Origin: Candidatus Latescibacterota bacterium
Lineage (GTDB): Bacteria > Latescibacterota > UBA2968
Direction of reading: 5' to 3'
Assembly: GCA_022823725.1 (NCBI GenBank)
Contig: JAJEHL010000041.1
Location: 62,001 to 126,000, forward strand
Length of the DNA: 64,000 nt
Part shown: one piece after another, positions 44,977-54,320 of the stretch
How positions within the stretch are numbered: the first letter of the stretch is position 1
How the letters are laid out: each line of letters opens with the position of its first letter
Position numbers and translations under genes: made by a program
The notes under the pieces: model-generated
Database searches by the model: none
What the model saw: the letters and a program-made list of their open reading frames with translations, nothing else
What the model was told of the DNA's origin: nothing

Positions 44977-46314
44977 ATGCCTGCTCTATCTCTTGACCAA
45001 CTTATCGCCGATTATTGCGATCAAAACGCACAATCGCAGCACCTTTTCAAACGCGCACAAGAAATTTTGCCCGGTGGCAATACGCGCACCGGCGTTTTTG
45101 TCAATCCCTTCCCGATTTACGCTGACCGGGGTGAGGGTGTTTATATCGATGATGTCGATGGCAACCGCCGTCTCGACTTTGTCAATAACGCCACCGCCCT
45201 CATCCTGGGTCACGCCCATCCCGCTGTGAGCGATGCCCTGCGTGAACGTATCAATAGTGGCACGGCCTTTTTTGGTCCTACCCAACTCGAGATCGAATGG
45301 GCAGAACTCCTGCGCGAGCGCGTCCCTTCCCTCGAACATCTGCGTTTTTGTAGTTCGGGTACCGAGTCTGTGGGCAATGCCTTGCGCGTTGCCCGCGCCT
45401 TTACGGGTCGTGAAAAAATTGCCAAATTTGAGGGTGCGTATCACGGTATTGACGATCCGGCACTCGTAAGCTATGTGCCACCTGTTACGCCTGACCTCGG
45501 TCCTGAAGATGCGCCCCATTCGGTGCTTTCTTCTGCTGGCCTGGCACCCGCAACGGCTGAAAATGTCCTCGTTTTACCCTTTAACAATGCGCGTGCTTGT
45601 GAACATCTCATTCGCCAGCACGCCGAAGAACTCGCGTGTGTCATTATTGACCCGCTTTCTACGGCTGCGGGCATGGCTTTACCGAATCCCGAATTTCTCA
45701 CGCTTTTGCGCGATGTGACGCGAGAACTCGGTATTCTTCTCATCTACGACGAAATTGTCAGTTTTCGAATGACGTCGGGTGGCACGCAGGCGGCGTACAA
45801 TATTACGCCCGATTTGACCTGTTTGGCGAAGGTCATTGCTGGCGGTACTCCGGCAGGTGCTTTTGGCGGTCGAAAAGATGTGATGGCTCTGTATGATCCC
45901 ACTTCTGGATCGCCCGCCATTCCACAATCTGGCACGTACAATGGCAATCCGCTCGTGGCTATGGCTGGTCTTATGACGCTTAAAACCATGGACTCAGATG
46001 CATATCGCCATATCGACTCGCTCACCGAATACATTGCCGCTGGTCTCAATGATGCTTTCAAGAGTGCCGATATCCCGGCGACAATTGTTACTGCTGGTTC
46101 ACTTTTTCGCATCTACTTTCTCGACTTTGCGCCTGTCAACTATCGCCAGGCCGCACAAGACAGCAGCGAAAAACACCGCTGGCTCTATTTCTATCTTTTG
46201 AACCACGGTATTGTTATTCGTCAAGGTGGCTGTGTTTCTCTTCCTATGACGAGCAAACACGCCGATGATTTGATCAACTGTGTGCGTGAAGGACTGCGCG
46301 TTTGGCCCTATTGA
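44977..46314 (+). CDS. Class III aminotransferase (glutamate-1-semialdehyde aminomutase-like)
   Basis: A 445-residue PLP enzyme. 'ILPGGNTRTGVF' at the start and 'FCSSGTESVGNALRVARAFTGR' (cofactor phosphate-binding) are typical of the HemL-like branch; 'LIYDEIVSFR' holds the PLP Asp and 'CLAKVIAGGTPAGAFGG' the Schiff-base Lys. HemJ lies two genes downstream, but the PhyH gene between them and the divergent sequence suggest a paralogue acting on another amino acid or sugar. The ATG at 44977 is chosen by alignment sense; its ribosome-binding site is weak. Confidence 0.85.
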   Translation: MPALSLDQLIADYCDQNAQSQHLFKRAQEILPGGNTRTGVFVNPFPIYADRGEGVYIDDVDGNRRLDFVNNATALILGHAHPAVSDALRERINSGTAFFGPTQLEIEWAELLRERVPSLEHLRFCSSGTESVGNALRVARAFTGREKIAKFEGAYHGIDDPALVSYVPPVTPDLGPEDAPHSVLSSAGLAPATAENVLVLPFNNARACEHLIRQHAEELACVIIDPLSTAAGMALPNPEFLTLLRDVTRELGILLIYDEIVSFRMTSGGTQAAYNITPDLTCLAKVIAGGTPAGAFGGRKDVMALYDPTSGSPAIPQSGTYNGNPLVAMAGLMTLKTMDSDAYRHIDSLTEYIAAGLNDAFKSADIPATIVTAGSLFRIYFLDFAPVNYRQAAQDSSEKHRWLYFYLLNHGIVIRQGGCVSLPMTSKHADDLINCVREGLRVWPY

Positions 46315-46337
46315 TATGGTGAGAATGGAGTCCTGAT

Positions 46338-47138
46338 ATGGTCGATCCTCTTCCTCTTGTCGCCTATGATACACTTGCAGAGCAAACCGAAGCTCTGTAC
46401 CGCGATGGCTATGCTTATCTACCAGGTGTATTGACGTCCGATCAAGTGGCAATACTCCGCGATCACATGGATACGCTTACACCGATTTCGGAAAGTTTTG
46501 ACAAAAATGGGCGTCCTGAAGATGTCGGCTTTATAAATAAACACATCAATAATGCCTTTAACCGACACGCTCACTTCTTGCAATTTCTCGACCGCCCCGG
46601 TGTGATTGAGATCGCTGAAGCCATACACGGCGACGATTGCCACTGTATTGGCATGACCGCCTGGATGACTGGTCCTGGTCGCCCCGACCAGAATCTCCAT
46701 ACCGACTGGCTTCCTTTAAGTCTGCCCGCAGATATACTTGAGGATTCTCGGGTGCGTATCCCCATTTTTATTACTACGGCGCATTTTTATCTCGACGATA
46801 TCACCGAGGCCCTTGGTCCCACTAATTTCATCCCCGGTAGCCACCTTTCGGGCAGAAGTCCCGATGGGGATACGACCTGGAGAGGTCAAACTGAAAAGTC
46901 CATTATGTGCAATGCTGGTGATGTGGTCATTTTCCGCAGTGAGGTCTGGCATCGCGGCACGGCCAATACCAGCGATAAAACGCGCTATTTGCTTCAAGTC
47001 CACTATGCGAAACGCATGATTACGCAAAAATACCCACCCTATCTCAACCGTTTTCAGTTTGATCCTGAAATTCTCGAGCAGGCGACCCCACGCCAGCGCC
47101 GCCTGATGGGCGATCACAAAAGCAGCAATTACGATTGA
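46338..47138 (+). CDS. Phytanoyl-CoA dioxygenase (PhyH) family protein
   Basis: A 266-residue Fe(II)/2OG oxygenase. HxD ligands lie in 'NLHTDWLPLS' (near 120), the 'GPTNFIPGSHLSGR' loop follows, and the distal His plus 2OG Arg are in 'VWHRGTANTSDKTRYLL' (about 210-226). GGAG precedes the ATG at 46338. It lies 23 bases after the aminotransferase and 10 bases before hemJ, so all three appear cotranscribed. Confidence 0.9.
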   Translation: MVDPLPLVAYDTLAEQTEALYRDGYAYLPGVLTSDQVAILRDHMDTLTPISESFDKNGRPEDVGFINKHINNAFNRHAHFLQFLDRPGVIEIAEAIHGDDCHCIGMTAWMTGPGRPDQNLHTDWLPLSLPADILEDSRVRIPIFITTAHFYLDDITEALGPTNFIPGSHLSGRSPDGDTTWRGQTEKSIMCNAGDVVIFRSEVWHRGTANTSDKTRYLLQVHYAKRMITQKYPPYLNRFQFDPEILEQATPRQRRLMGDHKSSNYD

Positions 47139-47148
47139 GGAGTACACT

Positions 47149-47589
47149 GTGAATTTTCTGATCGGATATTATCTGTGGCTAAAAGTTGTACATCTCATCG
47201 CCATGATTGGCTGGATGGTTGGTATTTTGTATTTGCCGAGGCTTTTTGCCTATCACGCCGATGCTTCTGCGGATTCTGATACAGATACGGTATTTCAACA
47301 GATGGAATACAATCTTATGCGGCTTCTGCTTATGCCCTGTATGATTGTCGTTTTTATTACGGGCATTCTTTTGATTGTTGCAACGGGGAGCCTGGCGAAC
47401 GGGTGGCTTCACACCAAAATTCTACTTGTGCTCATGCTCGCCGGATTACACGGTATGATGTCGCGCCAGCGCAAGAATTTCCAACGCGGCGAAAATACCA
47501 GAAGCGCGGCGTACTTTCGCACATTTAGCCACGTTACAACGCTTATAGTGATTCTTGTTGTCGCGCTGGCTGTTCTAAAACCTTTTTAG
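47149..47589 (+). CDS. hemJ: Protoporphyrinogen IX oxidase HemJ
   Basis: A 146-residue membrane protein with four hydrophobic segments. 'LKVVHLIAMIGWMVGILYLPRLFAYH' region carries the conserved His, and 'GWLHTKILLVLMLAGLHGMM' the conserved Lys and second His of the HemJ (UPF0093) family. It oxidises protoporphyrinogen IX in haem synthesis. GTG start at 47149 after GAGGAG. Confidence 0.88.
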   Translation: MNFLIGYYLWLKVVHLIAMIGWMVGILYLPRLFAYHADASADSDTDTVFQQMEYNLMRLLLMPCMIVVFITGILLIVATGSLANGWLHTKILLVLMLAGLHGMMSRQRKNFQRGENTRSAAYFRTFSHVTTLIVILVVALAVLKPF

Positions 47590-47613
47590 CATCCTTTTAA
47601 GTGGGAGTGAACT

Positions 47614-48363
47614 ATGGCAAACGACGAATTTGTGATTCCGCTAAGATTGATCAATTCGGATCGGGAAGAAACACCGAGGTCCTTGTTGGATCTGATTGAA
47701 CAGGGACCATTCGATTTGGATACGGCGGCGTGGTGGATGTCGCATGTGACGAATGGGGCATCGTGGATCGTGGGGTCGGGACCGGGTGGAATTGGGAAAT
47801 CGACGACGATGCGTTCCTTTTTGAGCGTTGTACCCGGGGACCGGGCATTTGCGATCGCGATGCCGGGAGAGATCCCCCCGCTCGCTGATCAGAAACGCTG
47901 CACGATTGCGCTCGAGTTGAGCGATCATCGGCCACCCGGCTACCTTTGGGATCAGGACTTGCGTGACTTCTTCGACTTATCAAAGGCGGGACATCAGCTT
48001 GTGGGGAATGTCCATGCGGATACGGTGGAAGAGACGCGTGAACAGATCGTCGGGGCGTGCAGCGTTCCCGAGGAGCAGTTTCATCACATCAATATTATTG
48101 CATTCGTCTGGTTGGAAGGTCATGAACGCGGACAAAGCAGGCGGATCAAGGATCAGACGTCGCGGCGGTTTCTGACAAGCGTACACTACACCGATGGTTC
48201 AGGTGCTCACGAGCAGGTCTATTCAGAAGGATCAGGACTCTCGCCCAACGCACCGAGGGATGTGGCGCACGAAGCAAAGTGCCGAGCTTTTTTGGAGGAG
48301 GCACTGGGAGAAACTTCACGGGATATGGATGAATTGAGAGAGCGATATCTGGCCTGGTGTTAG
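47614..48363 (+). CDS. Orphan P-loop ATPase, secretion-ATPase-like
   Basis: A 249-residue protein with Walker A 'GSGPGGIGKSTTM' near 55-66 and 'GHQLVGNVHADTVEETREQI' near 127-145. The latter resembles the His box ('TLHTN' type) of GspE/PilT/VirB11-family ATPases. The usual N-terminal domain and full Asp box are absent, so it is at best a short relative. No pilus or secretion genes are nearby. G+C is visibly higher than in the genes to its left. Role unknown. Confidence 0.6.
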   Translation: MANDEFVIPLRLINSDREETPRSLLDLIEQGPFDLDTAAWWMSHVTNGASWIVGSGPGGIGKSTTMRSFLSVVPGDRAFAIAMPGEIPPLADQKRCTIALELSDHRPPGYLWDQDLRDFFDLSKAGHQLVGNVHADTVEETREQIVGACSVPEEQFHHINIIAFVWLEGHERGQSRRIKDQTSRRFLTSVHYTDGSGAHEQVYSEGSGLSPNAPRDVAHEAKCRAFLEEALGETSRDMDELRERYLAWC

Positions 48364-48386
48364 GAGCGGTGGATTCCTTTTTTGAA

Positions 48387-49517
48387 TCAGGCCTGGATCT
48401 GCTCCAGCCAGCCTTCCAGGGTGTAGCGCGGGTCGCCGATCTCCTCCGGGAGGAGGCACGATAGGTCGGCGCGGTGTATGGGTCGGATGCCGAGGTCAGG
48501 AAGGGTGGCGCCGCGCTGGTGGAGGTCGGTGCCGTAGAGTTTTTCCAGAGTGACGCCGTTGGCGTCGCACCAGTCGCCCGAGTTGAGGGTGGGTAGGCTT
48601 TCTTTGGGGTCGAAACTGGGGGCACCGAGGTGGCGGTGGATCCATTCTATGGCGATGGTGTAGCCAAAGTAGGGCCGATGTCCTCCCGCTGGTTCGAACC
48701 AGCAAGCGATGTGGCCGTCCGGGAAATTCGGCGCTGCGCTGGCCACGGCGTTCCGGGTACCTTCCCACGCGGCGCCGTCTCCCTCTGTGTCGATGATGAT
48801 GTCGGCGTCGCCGTTGAGAATGAGGACGGCGCAGTGGGGCGCAGCCAAGGAGAGGAATTCCGGCCAGGTACAGAGGGTGCGCAGGCGCTGATTTGGGACG
48901 CGGGTGCAGAACTTGCCGGTGACCGTCATGGTATCACACAGCGCCCAACCGGAGACCAGAGCCAGTTTGAGGCGGGTGTCAAGGGCCAGCATCCAGGAGG
49001 CTTTGGCGCCGCCGAGGGAGTTTCCCGCTACACCGATGCGTTCCCGGTCGATGTCGCTCCGGGTGAAGAGGAAATCAATGCCTCGCATCGTGTCGAAGAC
49101 GAGCTTGCCCATGATGAGCCGACCGGCCCCATCGGCGCAGGTGTGGACCTCTTCGGGGTCGTGCGCTCGGGTACCCATGTCGCCACGGATGTGTCGCTCT
49201 TCTTCTCCGACCGGGTCCAGAACCAGGCAGGCCAGCCCGAGTTTGGCGTAGAGTTGGGGGATGTAGGTGTACTGCCACTGGCTTTTGCTGCCGCCGTGGC
49301 CACAGGTTATCACGATGGATGGCATGGGTGCGGTGGGGTGTGCCGGTCGATAGAGTACGGAGGGGACACGGGAACCGGGTTCGCTCGTCCAGATCCATTT
49401 TTCGACGACGATTTCATCCCGTTCGATCTGTCCGCGGAACTCCGGAGCCGGGTCGCAGCGGACCGTGGGGATGCCCAGGAGGTCGTGCAGGGCGCGGCGC
49501 AGGGATTCGGTTTGCAT
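48387..49517 (-). CDS. Alpha/beta hydrolase (acetyl-xylan-esterase/dienelactone-hydrolase-like)
   Basis: A 376-residue hydrolase. 'VITCGHGGSKS' gives the oxyanion region, 'GVAGNSLGGAKA' the nucleophile Ser, 'LILNGDADIIID' the Asp and 'FEPAGGHRPYFG' the His. The frame continues upstream to 49640 but that portion is the 3' end of tmRNA; the ATG at 49517 is used. G+C is higher than the surrounding region. It lies directly beside the 3' end of ssrA, a common island insertion site. Confidence 0.85.
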   Translation of the reverse strand: MQTESLRRALHDLLGIPTVRCDPAPEFRGQIERDEIVVEKWIWTSEPGSRVPSVLYRPAHPTAPMPSIVITCGHGGSKSQWQYTYIPQLYAKLGLACLVLDPVGEEERHIRGDMGTRAHDPEEVHTCADGAGRLIMGKLVFDTMRGIDFLFTRSDIDRERIGVAGNSLGGAKASWMLALDTRLKLALVSGWALCDTMTVTGKFCTRVPNQRLRTLCTWPEFLSLAAPHCAVLILNGDADIIIDTEGDGAAWEGTRNAVASAAPNFPDGHIACWFEPAGGHRPYFGYTIAIEWIHRHLGAPSFDPKESLPTLNSGDWCDANGVTLEKLYGTDLHQRGATLPDLGIRPIHRADLSCLLPEEIGDPRYTLEGWLEQIQA

Positions 49518-49586
49518 GGGAATGCTCTTTAGCTGGACAGGGGGATGGCGAAGGCGGTGAAGGTCCGGCCTGTAGATAGGAAAGAA

Positions 49587-49971
49587 TGGTGGAGGCGGCG
49601 GGAATCGAACCCGCGTCCGAAAGCGGTTTGACAACGGCATCTACGTGTGTAGTCTATTCACTTGGGATCTCGCACCTCGCGCCCCAACAGACAGGGTCGC
49701 TGAGATGCCAGCTCAATGGTTGGGGCTGTGGCCCACTCTTATCCGGAGGCCCTCGAGCGGAAACCCCCGCACCAGCCTGCTCTCGTCGGCGCTCTGCCCA
49801 GACCACGCAGGCCAGATCTGAGAGAACGGACTGCGTAACGGTTAGTTAGGCAGCCATTGCGTACGTGTTATCGTCCGCAGTTGCGTTTTTTCCCAATTGT
49901 TTTACGAGGTGATTGGGCACCTCGACACGCAGCTATTATCTCCCCACCCCCGTCGAAGCCGTGTCGCCCCC
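49587..49971 (-). ncRNA. ssrA: Transfer-messenger RNA (tmRNA)
   Basis: A 385-base tmRNA. The 5' end GGGGGCGACACGG pairs with the 3' end CGCCTCCACCA to form the tRNA-Ala-like acceptor with a G3-U pair, CCA is encoded, and the T-arm GGGTTCGATTCCC is present. The internal frame (about 49854-49892 on the minus strand) reads ATADDNTYAMAA and ends in TAA, giving an AMAA-terminated degradation tag. Confidence 0.97.
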
Positions 49972-50021
49972 AGCACGTTAAAAAATATATCTAAGTTAGT
50001 CCCTTTCGTCAAGCAATCAGC

Positions 50022-50957
50022 CTAAATTTCCCTGAACCATTCAATTGTCTGTCGCAATCCCTGCTCTGGCGTCACTTTGGGTTCCCATCCCAGAAGTTTT
50101 TTGGCCAGGGTGATATCGGGTTGGCGCATTTGGGGATCGTCGCCGATTTGCGCGTTGGGCATGAGCGCGATTTCACTATTGCTTTCGGTTAGTTCAACAA
50201 TCTTTTTTGCCAGATCTAACATCGAGGTTTCACTCGATGGATTGCCGATATTTACGGGCGCGTGATAATCGGTGTGCATCAACCGATAGATCCCCTCAAT
50301 CAGGTCTGAAACATAACAAATGCTGCGCGTTTGGCTGCCGTCGCCATATACTTTCAGTGATTCACCTGCCAGTGCGCGATTGACAAAATTGGGAATGGCT
50401 CGTCCATCGTTTTTGCGCATGCGGGGACCATAAGTATTAAAAATCCGCACAATCCGCGTATCGACGCCGCATTCGCGGTGATAGGCCATTGTCATGGCTT
50501 CGGCAAAGCGTTTGGCTTCGTCATAGACGCCACGCACGCCCAGTGTATTGACATTGCCCAAATACGATTCTGGCTGTGGATGCACCAGCGGGTCGCCGTA
50601 AATCTCCGATGTTGAAGCCAGGAAAAATTTCGCCTTTTTGGCACGCGCCACACCGAGCGCGTTGTGCGTACCGTGCGCGCCCGCTTTCAGGATGCGGATT
50701 GGATAGCGCGAAAAATCATCGGGGCTGGCCGGGCTGGCAAAATGCAATACATAATCCAGCGGTCCCTTCACATAGATGTATTGCGTCACATCGTGTTTGA
50801 TAAATGTAAAGCCATCTCGTCCAAACAGGTGTGCGATATTTTTTGCACGTCCAGTCAACAGGTTATCCATGACAATTAGTTCGTGCCCTTCATCCAGCAA
50901 ACGATCACACAAGTGCGACCCCAAAAACCCCGCGCCACCTGTTAGTAATATACGCAT
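50022..50957 (-). CDS. UDP-glucuronate decarboxylase-like NAD-dependent epimerase
   Basis: A 311-residue extended SDR. '[14 protein letters not shown]' binds NAD, '[11 protein letters not shown]' has the catalytic Ser/Thr, and '[10 protein letters not shown]' is the YxxxK motif. '[11 protein letters not shown]' and '[10 protein letters not shown]' are typical of UDP-glucuronate decarboxylase (UXS), which makes UDP-xylose. It begins 10 bases after the UDP-sugar dehydrogenase stop, fitting a UDP-GlcA to UDP-Xyl pathway. Start ATG at 50957. Confidence 0.88.
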   Translation of the reverse strand: MRILLTGGAGFLGSHLCDRLLDEGHELIVMDNLLTGRAKNIAHLFGRDGFTFIKHDVTQYIYVKGPLDYVLHFASPASPDDFSRYPIRILKAGAHGTHNALGVARAKKAKFFLASTSEIYGDPLVHPQPESYLGNVNTLGVRGVYDEAKRFAEAMTMAYHRECGVDTRIVRIFNTYGPRMRKNDGRAIPNFVNRALAGESLKVYGDGSQTRSICYVSDLIEGIYRLMHTDYHAPVNIGNPSSETSMLDLAKKIVELTESNSEIALMPNAQIGDDPQMRQPDITLAKKLLGWEPKVTPEQGLRQTIEWFREI

Positions 50958-50967
50958 ATAGTTCCTG

Positions 50968-52308
50968 TTACAGTTTAAAGACGTGATCTTTCTTTCCAGA
51001 TACAGCCTGCGTGGCATTGCGCGTATCGACAATACAGCGCGCGTGCCTTACAATCCATTCATAATCCCAATCGCTGTGATGTGTCACGATCACCGCACAA
51101 TGGGCACCAGTTATATTTTTTTTATTTAAAGTAATGCCCTTCAAGTCCAGGCTTTCTGTCTGCAAGTGATCTACAAACGGATCACAATACGAGACCTTAG
51201 CGCCTTTCTCCTGAAGCATTTCTATAATATCCAATGCCGGTGACTCGCGAATATCGCGTACATCGGGTTTGTATGTCACGCCCAATACCAGGATGTTCGA
51301 GCTTTTCAAACACCGTTCGTATTCGTTGAGTGCGTCAGTGATTTTTTCGACCACATAGCCCGGCATGCTGCGCGTCACTTCGCTGGCCAATTCGATAAAG
51401 CGCGCATTGTAATTCAAGGTCTTCAACTTCCAGGCCAGAAAGTGCGGATCAACCGGGATGCAATGCCCGCCCAATCCAGGACCGGGATAAAACGGCATGA
51501 ATCCAAACGGCTTGGTCGCTGCGGCATCAATTACTTCCCAGACATCTACTCCCAGACGATCACACATCAGTGCCACTTCATTGACCAGGCCGATATTTAC
51601 ACTGCGAAATGTATTTTCCAGCAACTTGGTCATTTCTGCTGCCTGGGTCGATGAGACCGATACGACTTCGCCGATCAGTTGTCGGTAAAAATGCGTGCCT
51701 ATTTCTGTGCAAGACGGGGTAATACCACCCACGACTTTGGGCGTGTTGGTGATGGTGTAAACCCCGTTGCCCGGATCGACGCGCTCTGGAGAAAATACGA
51801 GAAAGAAATCTCGACCAACCTTCAATCCGCTTTCTTCGAGCAGTGGCAATACGAGTTCATGAGTCGTCCCTGGATACGTGGTGCTCTCTAAAATTACCAG
51901 TTGTCCACAGCGCAGTCGGTCTTTGATTGTCTCACAGGCTTGCAAAATAAACGAGACATCCGGGTCGCGTGTTTTATTTAAGGGTGTGGGCACGCATATC
52001 ACAACCACATCGGCCTCATTGAGCACATCGCATTCTTGCGTGGCTGTCAATTTCCCCACAGCTTTGAGACCCGCTACTTCAAATTCCGATACACCCTGCA
52101 CATCGGACTTTCCCGATTCCACCAGATCTACTTTGCGCGCCGATGTATCGATTCCCGTGACGGAAAATCCCACCTTGCCCAATTCCACGGATAGGGTCAA
52201 TCCCACATATCCCAATCCCATCACCGAGATCCGCGCTTCGTGCGATGCGATTTTTTCCTCCAGCATCTGTCTGGGATTGGGGATTTTCCGAGGTATTCTT
52301 TCGGCCAT
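50968..52308 (-). CDS. Nucleotide-sugar dehydrogenase (UDP-Glc/GlcNAc 6-dehydrogenase family)
   Basis: A 446-residue dehydrogenase: '[19 protein letters not shown]' Rossmann motif, 'VPTPLN', 'ESTTYPGTT', catalytic Cys in '[11 protein letters not shown]' and '[17 protein letters not shown]' in the UDP-binding domain. The sequence leans to the WbpA/Wbp0-like UDP-N-acetyl(hexos)amine 6-dehydrogenase branch. Its ATG at 52308 overlaps the transcarbamylase stop (TAATG). It makes uronic-acid sugar nucleotides for surface polysaccharide. Confidence 0.9.
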   Translation of the reverse strand: MAERIPRKIPNPRQMLEEKIASHEARISVMGLGYVGLTLSVELGKVGFSVTGIDTSARKVDLVESGKSDVQGVSEFEVAGLKAVGKLTATQECDVLNEADVVVICVPTPLNKTRDPDVSFILQACETIKDRLRCGQLVILESTTYPGTTHELVLPLLEESGLKVGRDFFLVFSPERVDPGNGVYTITNTPKVVGGITPSCTEIGTHFYRQLIGEVVSVSSTQAAEMTKLLENTFRSVNIGLVNEVALMCDRLGVDVWEVIDAAATKPFGFMPFYPGPGLGGHCIPVDPHFLAWKLKTLNYNARFIELASEVTRSMPGYVVEKITDALNEYERCLKSSNILVLGVTYKPDVRDIRESPALDIIEMLQEKGAKVSYCDPFVDHLQTESLDLKGITLNKKNITGAHCAVIVTHHSDWDYEWIVRHARCIVDTRNATQAVSGKKDHVFKL

Positions 52309-53231
52309 TATGTTATCCGCTCTGGTCCGATCATTTGAAGCAATACGGCCTTTTGAATGTGCATGCGATTCTCTGCTTGATCCACAGCAATGCATCGCTC
52401 GCTTGCCATAACCTCATCCGTCACTTCGTATCCCTTATGTGCTGGCAAGCAGTGCATCACATAAGCGTCTGTCTTTTTGAGCAAATCGACATTGATTTGA
52501 TATGGCATGAATACTTTGGTGCGTCGCTTTTTTTCTTCTGCAAATTCTGGATTGTTAAAAAATTCCATATCAATCCACGTATCGGTATAAACAAAATCTG
52601 CATCGGCAACAGCGGCTTCCAGATCCAGCGTTTCTTGAAACAACCCGGTTGCACGCGCTGTTTTGACCAGTTCGGGGTCTGCCGATGGCTTATTGATCTC
52701 TGGCGTCACAGCCGTTATGCGTACGCCGGCTTTTGTACACGCTGTCACCAGCGAATTGCACACATTGTTCCAGATACCCACATAAACCACATGCGTTCCC
52801 GCTAACTTGCCTCGCACTTCCAGGATCGATAGCAGATCGCCCAGAGCCTGGCAGGGATGATAGCGGTCGCAACATCCGTTGATCACAGGGACTTCAGAGC
52901 CAAGGGTCAGCCGCAGTAAATCCTCGTGTTTGAGCATGCGCGCCATAATCACATCTGCATATCGCGATAGGACCTGTGCTTCATCGCGTACATCGGCCAA
53001 TCCAAAATTGGTGGTCATCCAGTCCAAAAATACGGCCTGTCCTCCCAATTGATGCATGCCTACTTCAAAAGCTACGCGGGTGCGCGTTGATGTTTTCTGA
53101 AATAACATCGCCAAAGTTTGTCCCTTTAGCAAACCTTCATAGCGCTCGGGATTCTTTTTGATCACCAGACCCATTTCTACCGCACGCAAAATATCATCTG
53201 GCGACCACGTTTTCAGTGTCAAAAGATCCAT
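52308..53231 (-). CDS. Ornithine carbamoyltransferase-family protein
   Basis: A 307-residue transcarbamylase. The carbamoyl-phosphate motif 'TSTRTR', 'HPCQALGDLL' and 'HCLPAH' are present. The ornithine-binding 'SMG' loop is replaced: at the equivalent site the sequence is 'DTWIDMEFF'. The dinucleotide-type turn reads 'VGIWNNVCNSL'. It may be a divergent argF product or act on another amine. Its stop overlaps the start of the UDP-sugar dehydrogenase, tying it to sugar-nucleotide metabolism. The ATG at 53231 has AAGGA 7 bases upstream. Confidence 0.78.
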   Translation of the reverse strand: MDLLTLKTWSPDDILRAVEMGLVIKKNPERYEGLLKGQTLAMLFQKTSTRTRVAFEVGMHQLGGQAVFLDWMTTNFGLADVRDEAQVLSRYADVIMARMLKHEDLLRLTLGSEVPVINGCCDRYHPCQALGDLLSILEVRGKLAGTHVVYVGIWNNVCNSLVTACTKAGVRITAVTPEINKPSADPELVKTARATGLFQETLDLEAAVADADFVYTDTWIDMEFFNNPEFAEEKKRRTKVFMPYQINVDLLKKTDAYVMHCLPAHKGYEVTDEVMASERCIAVDQAENRMHIQKAVLLQMIGPERIT

Positions 53232-53321
53232 ATCCACTTCCTTTCTGTTGAACCGCTACTACGGCCTGCCCCTGCCGGAATCGTGCAGGGGTTTGTCAGG
53301 CCAGGGGGAGTTTACACCGAT

Positions 53322-54275
53322 TCACAATTGTTCGCGCACAAGAGATAGTAAACGCGCTTGCACTTGACCGACAGAGCCTTTAATCTCGCATCCCGATGCG
53401 CGGATATGGCCGCCACCATCAAATTGACGGGCAATGCGATTGACATCTACTTTTCCCCGCGACCGCAAGCTCACGCGCTGTTGTCCCGGCTCTTGTTCTT
53501 TAAAAAATAGTGCGACTTCAACTCCGTCAATCGACATCGCGTGATCGACCACCCCGTCTAAATCGCCATTCATCGCATGTGTTTTGTGATCGACGTACAA
53601 TGTGCTGATCTGTCCGTTTTCGTGTAACATTAGGTTCGACAGCGCGAATCCCAGGGTTTTCACTGTTTGATATGTCTGGTGCGAAAACATGTTTTCTGCA
53701 ATTTGCTGCGGGTCAGCACCGTGCCCAACGAGTTCTGCGGCGGCGCGCAGTGCGCGTTCTGGATGCGAATGTTTAAATAGCTTTGTGTCAAATACAATTC
53801 CAGCATATAAACACGTCGCGATTTCGGGTGTAAATCCCGAATTACTACCATACCAGTTTATGAGCGAATAGATCAATTCACTGGCGGAGCTGGCATCTGT
53901 ATCGATCACCCGTACATCGCTCTCTTCGTCTGCATCCACATGGTGATCGATAACCAGCGTTTTGGTCGCAGGCCCAATCAGCCTCGCGACATCGCCAATG
54001 CGTTTTTCCGATGTTGTCGTATCCACAACCACGAGGCGCGGCACAGGAGTTGCCAGTCCAGAGTTGTACACCGATTCTATGCGATCATAGCCCGGCAAAA
54101 ACCGATATTTGCGATCTGGTATCTCGTCCGCCACCACGATGCGGTGCTTTTGGTCCTGCAACCAATGGCTCAAGCCCAACAGAGCACCGAGGCCATCGCC
54201 ATCGGCATTCACATGCGTTGTTAGCACGAGTTCATTGCCTGATAATAAAAAATTTAGAGCCGCTTGAAAGTCCAT
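53322..54275 (-). CDS. nrnA: DHH-family oligoribonuclease/pAp phosphatase (NrnA-like)
   Basis: A 317-residue DHH-DHHA1 phosphoesterase: 'LTTHVNADGDGLGALLG' near 20-35, 'VVDTT', 'LVIDHHVDAD' and the DHHA1 'FDGGGHIRASG' near 285. NrnA degrades nano-RNAs and dephosphorylates pAp. Probably last gene of the ftsE-ftsX operon. Start ATG 54275; a TTG 4 codons upstream is possible. Confidence 0.9.
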   Translation of the reverse strand: MDFQAALNFLLSGNELVLTTHVNADGDGLGALLGLSHWLQDQKHRIVVADEIPDRKYRFLPGYDRIESVYNSGLATPVPRLVVVDTTTSEKRIGDVARLIGPATKTLVIDHHVDADEESDVRVIDTDASSASELIYSLINWYGSNSGFTPEIATCLYAGIVFDTKLFKHSHPERALRAAAELVGHGADPQQIAENMFSHQTYQTVKTLGFALSNLMLHENGQISTLYVDHKTHAMNGDLDGVVDHAMSIDGVEVALFFKEQEPGQQRVSLRSRGKVDVNRIARQFDGGGHIRASGCEIKGSVGQVQARLLSLVREQL

Positions 54276-54320
54276 TGTTATATCCAAATGTACATATCAA
54301 CGCAAGAGGATAGCTATTCG

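Noticed and set aside
48630-49532. 300-residue plus-strand frame opposite the esterase
   Set aside because: GC-rich antisense shadow; the minus-strand frame carries all esterase motifs.
49586-49849. Plus-strand 87-residue frame
   Set aside because: Lies wholly within the antisense strand of tmRNA.
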